Shown: piece by piece, positions 55,440-64,000 of the stretch
Layout: each line of letters begins with the position of its first letter
Position numbering within the stretch: position 1 is the stretch's first letter
NCBI GenBank assembly: GCA_013115125.1
Contig: JABANN010000111.1
Coordinates: 1 to 64,000, forward strand
Length of the DNA: 64,000 nt
Direction of reading: 5' to 3'
DNA from: Perkinsus olseni
Taxonomy: Eukaryota > Perkinsozoa > Perkinsida
Made by a program: the position numbers and the translations under genes
Notes under the pieces: generated by a model
Database searches by the model: none
Told to the model about the DNA's origin: nothing
What the model saw: only the letters and a program-made list of their open reading frames with translations

Positions 55440-55694
55440 ATGACGACTCTGTTTCCGAGTAACGGAGGTGTCCTGGCACCGGTCTGTTTTGCGGCAGTCA
55501 CCTGGCGCATGGGATATCGGCTCCAGGCGCTCACTGGCCCATACAGGATACGGGTTGCCATCTACGCTGATGACATTTGCGCCAAAACGTACGACATTCT
55601 TTCCGATACGACTAGAATGAATTCAGCGATTCATGTGATGGGTAAATATGGAGCTTCGTCACGTAGACTACGTGAGTCTCACGTCGTGAGATAG
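55440..55694 (+). mobile_element. LINE-type reverse transcriptase fragment
   Basis: The frame reads GGVLAPVCFAAVTWRMGYRL, then GPYRIRVAIYADDICAKTYD. YADD is the reverse transcriptase catalytic box, and the preceding P(V/L)-rich helix fits the finger-palm region. Short isolated fragment; ends not defined. Confidence 0.55.
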
Positions 55695-56682
55695 CGGTAC
55701 CCCCACCAACAGTAGATCATGAGATGCGATGCACCCACACGTTCTCCCCAAAGTCCTCTCCACTCCGATGTCACCAATTCACTTTGAGCCCCGTCACAGA
55801 TAGCTACAGTCAAGGACACTAGGTCAGTGTGGCACACTGTATTGGGTTATAGTAGAGTACACTACTGCGAATTTAGGCGCTCAAAGAATAAATGTGGGTT
55901 GACCTCGTCGAGGTCACCTCGAGATTCATTAAACTCAGCAGCAATGGAGCAAATTATCAGTGTAGTGCGGCGGAGGGGCCATCCAGTTGAGTCATGAGGC
56001 CTAGGTAACGAGAGCAACAGCGCCGCTCAACAACGCCGGCTAACACAGCAGTGAGGGGTCAGGGTCGTAGTTTATATGTGACCAACTGATATCCCTATAA
56101 CGGTGAGCGAGAATATCCGGAATGCCACATCTTGTCTAGCTCAGCGCTGTCCCCGTCCGCCAACGAGCTAGCTCCCGCACAGAGTGGCCATGAAAATCTC
56201 TAACATCGAGCACCTTGTGAACCTACCGAACGCAAGATTCCGTTCGGGAGTGGGATTCCCACTGTGGGAAGCTTTCACATAAGGCTCGAGTTGGAGCCTG
56301 CTGAGGAGGCAGCATTCGCGTCCTCGGTCCAGTTCAAGCTGGTCTTTCCATGCAGTAGAGGGACAGAGGGGAGACAACACGAACGAGTCAGCACGCGATA
56401 TCTCGGCCCGATGCCGCCTCTGTCGATACGCAGTTGGGATGCTAGGGGCATCAGTCGCCATGTCCTAGTACACGCTACTTTCTAGGACACGGCGACTTGC
56501 CGTCGGCGAGTGAAGTAGGCGTGAATGAAGGAGGATCGGATAATCCGATATACTTCTCGAAGAGAGTCTCCACTTCTTGAAGAAGTATATCGGATTATCT
56601 CCACTGGAGAGTGCCTGGTCATGGTAACCAGTTGGTAACCTCGTTCCTGTGCAAATTTCAGTTAATAAAATCACACGGCTGA
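55695..56682. other. Spacer with an inverted repeat
   Basis: No gene seen. Contains the inverted repeat at 56539-56599 just upstream of the secreted gene at 56683. Confidence 0.45.
56539..56599. repeat. Perfect inverted repeat: 19-bp arms, 23-nt spacer
   Basis: Arms GATAATCCGATATACTTCT (56539-56557) and its exact reverse complement (56581-56599). It ends 84 bases before the ATG of the secreted gene. Confidence 0.95.
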
Positions 56683-57072
56683 ATGCGCACCCTCTTCGGC
56701 GCCATTGTTCTCCTCGTTGCTCACGCCATACTCCAGGCTGGGCCACCATCAGGCAGCTACTGTGGGTCCCCGGATATACCATCTAAGGGTAAGGGTACAG
56801 TCAAGATAAGTGTTGGAAGTGGAACAGCCTTCGACATCTCGGCTTCGTGGACTCCCACTGGTGGTACAGAAAAGAGCGGCAGTGAGGCCGGTGTTCCCTA
56901 CAAGTACGACGCTTCGACCGGAGACGTTACGGTCACCGACACCAGCAAGCTGCAGGACCTGATCACCCAAGTCGGTGCCCCTTTGAAGGCTTCTGACCTC
57001 GCCAAGCTCCACTATGACGGCAAGGACCTCCACGTCGTGAATCTGCTCGACTTCGCTCTGACACCATGTTAA
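56683..57072 (+). CDS. Small secreted protein
   Basis: 129 residues, one exon. ATG 56683 with signal peptide MRTLFGAIVLLVAHAILQAG, then PPSGSYCGSPDIPSKGKGTV, a beta-rich middle (DISASWTPTGG, YKYDASTGDVTVTDTSK) and C-terminus LHVVNLLDFALTPC. The two Cys residues, near the start and at the very end of the mature protein, could pair. Unknown family; probably exported. It lies inside copy B with no counterpart noticed in copy A. Confidence 0.68.
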   Translation: MRTLFGAIVLLVAHAILQAGPPSGSYCGSPDIPSKGKGTVKISVGSGTAFDISASWTPTGGTEKSGSEAGVPYKYDASTGDVTVTDTSKLQDLITQVGAPLKASDLAKLHYDGKDLHVVNLLDFALTPC

Positions 57073-57753
57073 TTGTCTGGGGGCGACCCTCAATGTCCGG
57101 CCATATCTTCTTGATCATATATCGTTCGGGCTCGCGGTCGGTATGAGCGGTCAACTACTGCAGAAGAATCGGCCCTCTAGCGCGATCTCCCCCAAGTAGC
57201 AGCTTTTGGCCTCCTTGTACACTCTGCCGACGGCGCAGGCCGCCCAATGTCTTTGGCGAAACCTTCTCCATAATCACCGTTTGTTGATCATTCCCATTCC
57301 CGCTATGACGTTGTTTATACTTATCTTTCAGAAGCCGTGATGTTGATGGACCTGATACCACAATCTAGGTTGTGACGTTCGTCTCAATGGGCCAAGTCTT
57401 TTTCATCGAATTGAGTTGATGTTCGCCTTGTCAATAGCCTGGCCGAGAAAACTGATCTCCGAAGTCGTCTGCCCAGCGTTTTGTGAGGAACATATGAGCT
57501 TAGGTCAGTCAGGAGATCGAAAGAGAAAGAACTTGAGCGACATCAACTGTCCCGCACGGGACAATCCGCAATCGGCGATAAACCTACAGGGCAATCGCCG
57601 ATTGCTTTGTGCTGAAATAAAATTGTATAAAAATGGCCGCTCGATCGTATGATGAAACATCTACTGCTGCTACTGCCGGGATGCCAGGGGTCATTGCCAT
57701 CAACGAATCGTCCTTTTTCAACTCTCTCCTCCCCGGGGTCGCTTTCAATCGAT
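57073..57753. other. No recognisable gene
   Basis: Spacer before the near-identical block shared with copy A. A short palindromic pair (GGCGAT... / ...ATCGCC) lies near 57565-57600. Confidence 0.4.
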
Positions 57754-58051
57754 AAATCCTTAGGGCTAGGCCTGGTAGATTTTAGCTTCATTAGGAGTCC
57801 TGTTGGGTAGGCACATCACCTACAATCATCACTTCAACGCTCACCTCTACGGAGTGACGGACGAGCGTCTCTGCGTTGGTGACATCGGGATGCCCAAGTG
57901 TGAGGAGGTCGATTGGGATACTGGTGTTTGCTCTGGGCCAGGCGTCCCCGAGGGCTATCCCGAAATCGTAAGTTGAAGAGCATAACAGGGGCGGCCCCTG
58001 AGGGGCCGGTTTGATTCTCACCAGGTGCTGTGCTTGGATGGGTTGCAGTAC

Positions 58052-58070
58052 TCTCTCTCTCTCTCTCGCT
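58052..58070. repeat. (CT)n microsatellite
   Basis: Run of CT dinucleotides at the point where copy B departs from copy A. Confidence 0.9.
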
Positions 58071-58300
58071 CACGGCCGCTGTTCGGCCAGGTGACTCTGC
58101 AGAGCCTCGGAGGATTCGACAGAGTTCATAAGGTCAACAATGGAAGTATAAAGAGGCTGACCAGGCCTTGATAAGGAATGTGACGGCCAGTAGGCCTTAG
58201 TCTGCAAACGATACATAGTACAAGACAATCAGTGTTATTGTCGGACCAGAGTAAAAATGTCTTCATTATTCGATAATACAACAGTAGATAATAGTACAAT

Positions 58301-60083
58301 GTTTTTTCTTTTTTCTTTTTTTTTACAACAACTTCCTCCGGCCGCGGAGAGGCGGTACATCACAGGCCAGTCGAATCCGACGCTCCCATACTGTCCGGTT
58401 TTTAGCATCACTGCCTCTCAGGCCTACATCATTCATATCTTGTTTCACCAGTTCGATCCATGTCTGTCGGGGCCTGCCGGCTCTTCTGGAACTGCTTGAG
58501 TGAATGCGCGGGTTCCAGTTCAAGAGTCTGTTGACGATGTGGTCATCACGTGCTCTCAATAGGTGACCATGTCATCTCAATCTCCTCGCGCGTAATACGT
58601 CTTCGCGTGCAGGCGAACGTGTCCTCACATAGAGCTCACGTGATGATAGCCTAGTCATTGGAGCCACGCCCAGGACTCGCCTCAGACATATATGGTAAAA
58701 CGTTCTGTACATCTGTTCCTCTTCCTTATTGATCGCTAGTGCTTCCGAACCATGGAATAGTGAAGCAAATACCACAGATCTCATGATTATTATCTTTCCA
58801 TCCAGTCCGATATCATGGGACTTCCATATGTCCCGGAGTTTGTGTAGGGCTGCACGTGCTGTACGAATTCTGTCTTTTACCGCTCCTCCGTATCCGGGCG
58901 CATCTGTTATCAAGACTCCCAACTGCCCAAACTTCTTAACCACATCGACTCGTCCATGGGATGTCGGTTGCTCGCAGTTAATTAGGAGCCTCTTAGTTTC
59001 ACAGCCGGTGCTCCCAATACCAAGTGTAAGGTTGGCAGGCTGACCTTCAATCTCAAGAGCCCTGAGCACTTTTTCGCTGTCTTCGATACTTTCTGATGGA
59101 GCTGTGACGTCATCTGCAAAGCATATACATCCAATTGGTTCCTGTAATATGGCGGACTTGCTGCGGATCGAGTATATCGGCGGTGGTGGTAGTCTTCCTT
59201 AGTAAGTCGAAATCCATGACCAGCAGATATGATGCTACGGCGAAGGACTTCGTCTAATGATGTTACGAGGATGATTGGGCTCCATACATCTCCCTGCTTG
59301 ACCCCGGAAGAGAGCTTCACTTCACATTTTTCGCCGCCAAGTGTGAGACAGGCAACTGCTTCGTTATAGCTCTGCTCTATTATCCTCAAGTATTTGGGGT
59401 GTAGGTCGGCTGCTTGCAGGCATTTCATCATATATTATATATGGCGATCTAGCTTGTCAAAAGCTCGTTGCCAGTCAGGTACCAATAGGCAAAGTGGCCT
59501 TCCGTGTGCCAGGCAACCATCACGTAGAATGTTTGTTGCGTGGACGACTTCTGTAGTGGATTGGGATTTCCGGAAACCGCACTGTGAGTGATGTAGCCGC
59601 GAATCTAGGTGCTCACTTATGCGTTCTAAGACCACCGCTGAGTACACTTTTGCCGCCGATACCTGTGCCATGACTGTCTTATATGAGCCCACCTCATTTG
59701 GGGGTTTGCCAGCCTTCTTGATGAGCGTCACTTTGCTCCTTAGCCATTCTCTTGCGTCCTTGTCACTGTGAGAGACAGTAACGTTTTCTGCCGAGTAGAG
59801 TTTCTGGATGTAGGTGGCAAAATCCTTTGCTCTGAGGTGCTCCGGTATAGCAGTTTTACATCCTTTGACGTCTAGCTCCCGACGTAGTATGGTCCATATC
59901 GATCGTTGGTAATACAGTGATGAGTTTTTGATGTCACCAACGGCCTTCCGGAAGGCAGTCTGCCTTAGGCAGATCGCCGTTCCTGTCTCACTCTTGCTCT
60001 TGAGGGTCTTACACCTGGCTTCAAGTTGTTGCTTCGTTCTCGGTAGCCTGCGTTGCTCCGGCTCGAGTGACTGCTGTTTTGCA
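58301..60083 (-). mobile_element. Non-LTR retrotransposon (LINE), 5'-truncated
   Basis: On the minus strand the ORF begins at the 60083 junction and reads AICLRQTAFRKAVGDIKNSS, KVTLIKKAGKPPNEVGSYKT, SAVVLERISEHLDSRLHHSQ, CGFRKSQSTTEVVHATNILR, DWQRAFDKLD; after an interruption near 59432 it continues MKCLQAADLHPKYLRIIEQS, GVKQGDVWSPIILVTSLDEV, then in another frame GCICFADDVTAPSESIED (FADD catalytic box near 59115), GQLGVLITDAPGYGG, FHGSEALAINKEEEQMYRTF, RRVLGVAPMTRL and a final RAGRPRQTWIELVKQDM (GRPRxxW tail motif). At least three frame breaks are visible, so it is inactive. The 3' end is an A-rich tail (T-rich at 58301-58325 on the plus strand). No endonuclease domain is present, consistent with 5' truncation. 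Confidence 0.85.
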
Positions 60084-60569
60084 AGCTACCGTCAGACACT
60101 GTTCCAGCATGGTGACGCTTCCAGTGAAATTGGTCGATTCAGCCGCTATCACTCTCGAGGTACTGGGACAAGGTGCCCGTCCATACGAGCGTAGATCCCC
60201 TACGGCTCCTGAAGTTCTGCTCCGCCCGCAAGCTTCTTCCTGTTGTGGCCACATCCTCAGGAGTCGGGAAGCAAGGGACCGATCCTTTGCCGGCCGTCAA
60301 GAACATCAACTTTCGAAGCGCAGGGTGAGTCGGTGGAATCGGCTGTCTCGTGCAAATGACTCGTGGATTGCTCTCGGGTGTTTGCGAGTTTATAGTCCAA
60401 CGCTTACGGTTTCGGCTTAGTCAAACTCTTGCCGGCGTGCTCAGTTAGGGACTCTCTGCAACGTTGATATGGACTGAAATCAAGCGGTGGTCAGATTTTT
60501 GCTATAGCCGATCTCAGCACAGCTGACATTTCGAGAGCCTCTCGAATGCTTTGTGTGACGAAGTTCGTG

Positions 60570-60875
60570 ACGAGAGAGTTCGGATTGGCTTTGCTCATCC
60601 GATGACCTCCTCAGGAGGTCCTCCTGCCATGGTGCATGCTATCAGGTATAGAGGAGTGATGGTTGTGGTTGGTAGTGAGGCCCATGGCCCATCAGCAGAG
60701 CTCCTCGAGTGCTGTACGAGAGTGACTTCACCGATGTCAATGGTGAGGAGTGATGCCGACGATCGTGACTGTGGCTCCTCAGGCCGCTGACTCCCTAAAT
60801 GCCTCCATAGCTGGCGGTGTGCTGCTATATGACATCGCTCTACGTCTCCAGACGGAGGAAGGCCTCGGCCAATAG
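60570..60875 (+). pseudogene. SpoU/TrmH methyltransferase C-terminal exons, copy B
   Basis: YRGVMVVVGSEAHGPSAELL, SPMSM, a 40-nt GT-AG intron (60743-60782), then AADSLNASIAGGVLLYDIAL and TAG 60873-60875: almost the same as copy A. The upstream part of the gene is cut by the LINE and the N-terminal exon near 54950 is degraded, so the copy is probably dead although its last two exons remain open. Confidence 0.65.
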
Positions 60876-61153
60876 CATGTTTCTGATAAGTTTCTGATCT
60901 TGCTGGATACAGTTGTTACTCGGGCTGGTCACTGAAAGTATTTTTTGTCGAGCTGAGCAAGGTAAGAGTTATCGTGACGGAGTCGATACCGATGGAATCA
61001 GAAACGGCTGCTCCTCGACATACTCGAATAATTGAACAGTACAGAGTATCTTCGGAATTATTCAATCATCACCCTATCCTCGAAGACTCTAGTTGGCGCT
61101 CTGAGATAGGTCTCTGTATCCTCACACCGTGTCCAGGAGGTAATAGCATCACG

Positions 61154-61439
61154 ACCACCAAAATGGCATAATGGGGAGAGTGAGTGGTTGACACGCATTC
61201 CCCCCCAGGTTCGAATCTTGGTGGGTGCACCTCGGTGCGAAAAGCGGGCCTGCAGTCCAATTACCCCCGCCGCAAGGCAGGTGGCCCGGGCAGCACTGCC
61301 TTGCGATAGGGTTGACAAAAAGCGGTCTAACCGTCGGTGTCACCGACTCGGTGACCACAACGGTCACTGCGACCTGTGGTCGGCTGGACTACAGCCCTGG
61401 TACTGATCGTATGATCACACCTGGCCTGAAGCAAAAAAA
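61154..61439 (+). mobile_element. tRNA-derived SINE with target-site duplication
   Basis: 286 bp flanked by the 9-bp direct repeat AGCATCACG (61145-61153 and 61440-61448). The head has a Pol III A box (TGGCATAATGG, about 61164) and B box (GGTTCGAATCT, about 61203) with a pairing T stem (CCAGG/CTTGG) and 3' acceptor-like GGGTGCA. It is followed by an unrelated body and a 3' A run of eight. The site lies within copy B; the corresponding part of copy A lacks it. Confidence 0.85.
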
Positions 61440-61685
61440 AGCATCACGGTGATACGAACGCTGTCAGCAACTCCTAACTGGGTATTTGACGAGATCCCTA
61501 GTCGAGCATGCGAGCCCTCTGCCTGGCCCCCGTCCGAAGGCAATTGCTTGGGCGTGAAATGACGAGCTGTTCCGACGGAGATAGTGCGAGCGGGTCGGTC
61601 CCTCGTGAAACGTAATGGTGCCATTCGGCACTGATTATTCTCTAAGTAATCCCTTAGACACTACAGAAGTCACTTCTGTCGACCC

Positions 61686-61714
61686 CGGTCATCACTTCTG
61701 AGAAGTGATGACCG
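61686..61714. repeat. Perfect inverted repeat: 14-bp arms, 1-nt spacer
   Basis: CGGTCATCACTTCT, G, then the exact reverse complement. Confidence 0.95.
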
Positions 61715-62090
61715 TGTCGTCAATGCCCGTGTGTGTGAGTTTGAAATCCAACGCCTACAGTATGGCCAAACTCAGACCCTTGTTGAACAAGGCTTGTTTC
61801 CGGGCCACGAGTTTATAGAGACAAGTACAAAGACATTAGTTGACATTTTGGGGGTCGATTACAGACAGCGACTACAAAACCCCTACAATAAGCCGTCCGG
61901 AAGTGGGAGCAGTTCACGTGGTTTGGAGGTCGGAGGGGTACATGCTAGGATCCATGTATGTTGCAGGGGAAGGAAGAATGAAGGGAGTAGACTAACACGA
62001 CACTCGCCGGGGACTTCTGAAGAGAAAATAATGAAGGGAAAAATGAGCCGAGCAGAGTCGGGTGACAACTATGACAGCTGGAAGAAAGTA

Positions 62091-64000
62091 ATAGACCCGA
62101 TACCTGTTGCGTGCGTCAGTTGACTCTAACACGAAAGTGAAGGGAGGCGCCAAGAAAGCCTTGAGTATGCGTGCAACCGTGTAGGCAGCATAGCCAACGG
62201 CAAAGCAGTGCAACTGCAGAGACAACACTGAGGATGCCATTCTCAGCCCTCAGCATCATCATACATAAGAGACATCACAGCAGCGATACTCAGTAGCTCA
62301 ATCACTTATGAATGAGCCGATAACGACTGCGTATGACAGGGTGTTAGGGGAGTCGTAGGAGTACTAGCGATAGTAGGACCAGTCCACGATAGGCCGGAGA
62401 GAGCCGAGATATGAAAAGGGGCAACTACGAGAATAGCTAACTCGTAAAGATCGATCAACTCCATAATATGGAGTTCCGGAATCCGGATACAGTCCGATAC
62501 AGCGTGTTACGGTTCCGGAACAGGTTCCGGATTCCGGAACCAACTGCTTTGATACGACCCTCCCCTACACTATACAGAGAACATACCCAGATCTGCGTCG
62601 GTAGCGAGAAAGGAGAACTTGAGCGGATTCGGTTAAGTAGTCTCGTAGACAAATAGGCCAGAGTACTTGCAGATGTGGTCACGGGGCTTTGGAGTGGTTG
62701 CGGGGCAGGGGGTAGGAGGTAAGGTAGTCTTAGAATTACCGCAGACCAGAAGGGCGATAGAGGAGATCGAGGCGATATTATCGCCGCGATAACGCGGAAG
62801 ATCATGGTCAATAACTGGGCAGCAACCTGCGAAAGGAAATCGGCGATGGTAAGGATGCCACGACACGTTGCTTCAGTTAGTGTTCACTCTAAACCCCCAA
62901 GGACTCCACAAGTCCTCACAAGGAGATACTGTGCTGATACGGTGGTCACGGGATGAGCAGCGACAGTGAAGCTAGTCCGTCTGTTGCACAAGTCAGAAAG
63001 AGCAGACGGCCATACGATCCTGAGCTGATACCAAGATTATAGCAGTATAGGCACCTGAGCATTATAGGTGCACTATAACTCAGTACAGTGTGGGTAATTG
63101 AGACGGGCTGAGAGAGTGGTAAAAGCTTGAGACTCGAGGGGAGTTGATCGATTATGAGTATTTATAGCGTAACTTCTAACCTAGCGTAAGTTCTAGCCTA
63201 GAAGTTCTAGGCTAGAACGCATGCTCAGAATACCGCTGAATGAGATCAGACGGTTATCTGAGATCCATGGTACGCAGTAGCAATTGACGTACTTGCAGCG
63301 ATGATGATCTAACAGCCGAGAAGCACTGAACCAGGTGACAGCTGTTACATAGCGTATAGTCGTCGGCAAATTGCCACCATAGTGCAAGCGTAATAGGGTG
63401 GGAAGACAGCTGCTCATTCGTCTGTAGCGTGACATGCTGACCGTGTCACCGTTGTGAACGCAAGAACATGGTGTCACTCACCGCCATAACAAAAGAGAAC
63501 TACAACTCTTTCACGGACTTCCCAAGAACGAGAAGCGTGCTCAATTACGTCGGCATAGCAATCATGAATGAAACACGTCGCGCTCCGTACTGAATTGGTC
63601 GGGAAATGAATATAGAAGCAGTTTAAGAGATTAGAAAGGGAGACAGCAGGAAGGCATCGAGGTTACAAGTTAGCGGCCCCAACGTGGGCACTTTTCGGGT
63701 CGAACGTAGGCACAATCCTGGCCAACGCCCTGCGAGGGTCGGATTCTGACCGCTTTACACCGTGCCGGTGTATCCCAATTCATACAGTTCAAAGTCGAGC
63801 AGTGCCGGATTCGGGCAATAGATGAATGCGTTTTACGATTTTGAGGCAGTTTAATCCCGGGCAGTTGAGATTGGGGCAGAAACCGTCGACAAAGCGGTAC
63901 CAATATAGACAGTGGAAACTGGTGTACCCAAATATTCGCTCGCCATACCCCTCGTGCAGTGTCATCCGAGGCACCACTGAGCGACCCATTCGACCAACTC
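62091..64000. other. No recognisable gene; TTCCGGAA cluster and palindrome
   Basis: Beyond the end of duplication copy B. 62466-62545 contains repeated TTCCGGAA/GGTTCCGGAACC words. A perfect palindrome lies at 63190-63218. No protein recognised. Confidence 0.45.
63190..63218. repeat. Perfect inverted repeat: 14-bp arms, 1-nt spacer
   Basis: GTTCTAGCCTAGAA, G, then the exact reverse complement. Confidence 0.95.

Larger units (their letters stand above)
54060..62090 (+). repeat. Segmental duplication, copy B (interrupted)
   Basis: Partner of 46090-51660. It is longer because of unrelated insertions: a LINE (58301-60083), a SINE (61154-61439), an RT fragment (about 55440-55694) and the stretch carrying the secreted gene at 56683. 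Confidence 0.75.

Noticed and set aside
62455-62811. Minus-strand open frame of 118 codons at the window end
   Set aside because: Composition follows the repetitive TTCCGGAA tract and no family or splice pattern supports coding.

Overview
The window reads as nuclear DNA of a compact, intron-rich protist, most likely an alveolate of the Perkinsus type. Reasons: balanced base composition, many short spliceosomal introns (about 40-95 nt) with at least one GC-AG intron, ordinary eukaryotic trafficking and metabolic genes, and expanded families of small secreted proteins. The genus is an inference from protein character, not a database match.

Layout. 0-1 kb: tRNA-Arg(TCG) followed by the C-terminal half of an NME7-type nucleoside diphosphate kinase. 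2.5-4.5 kb, 10.9-11.7 kb and 13.8-14.6 kb: four copies of one secreted-protein family (two intact, two decayed). 5.2-8.8 kb: MLO-like multi-pass membrane protein with tRNA-Ser(GCT) antisense in one intron. 16.8-17.9 kb: pepsin-type aspartic protease with one frame break. 20.1-20.4 kb: two unrecognised exons. 21.2-24.5 kb (minus): SLY1/SCFD1, about 15 introns. 24.8-27.0 kb (minus): U-box plus SPRY protein. 27.3-29.0 kb (minus): kinase-like protein. 29.6-30.0, 33.2-33.6 and 34.0-34.4 kb: three Thr-rich, probably GPI-anchored proteins. 31.1-32.4 kb: ribulose-5-phosphate 3-epimerase, 8 exons. 34.6-35.5 kb: YTH-domain protein. 37.5-41.1 kb: RINT1/TIP20/MAG2-type tether. 41.5-42.6 kb (minus): unrecognised gene. 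42.8-45.9 kb: GET3/ArsA-type ATPase with an N-terminal extension. 46.1-51.7 and 54.1-62.1 kb: two copies of a diverged segmental duplication carrying a SpoU/TrmH RNA methyltransferase; the second copy carries a 5'-truncated LINE and a tRNA-derived SINE. Small secreted proteins lie at 51.7-52.2 and 56.7-57.1 kb. The last 2 kb hold no recognisable gene.

The observation most worth following is that tRNA sequence and introns coincide. Both intact tRNA genes lie inside introns of protein-coding genes. In NME7 the oligo-T behind the tRNA is immediately followed by the 3' splice-site AG. Three introns of SLY1, placed by alignment to the conserved protein, consist largely of degenerate tRNA-like sequence, two in sense and one in antisense orientation. 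Further tRNA-like segments lie in the neighbouring U-box and kinase-like genes. Most of the degenerate ones keep the T arm and 3' acceptor strand but lack a matching 5' acceptor strand. This suggests that tRNA-like sequence has been a source of introns in this lineage, or that introns are preferred landing sites for tRNA-derived elements.

All homology calls were made by eye from remembered family motifs; no search was run. Exon boundaries are given only where reading phase and family alignment agree.
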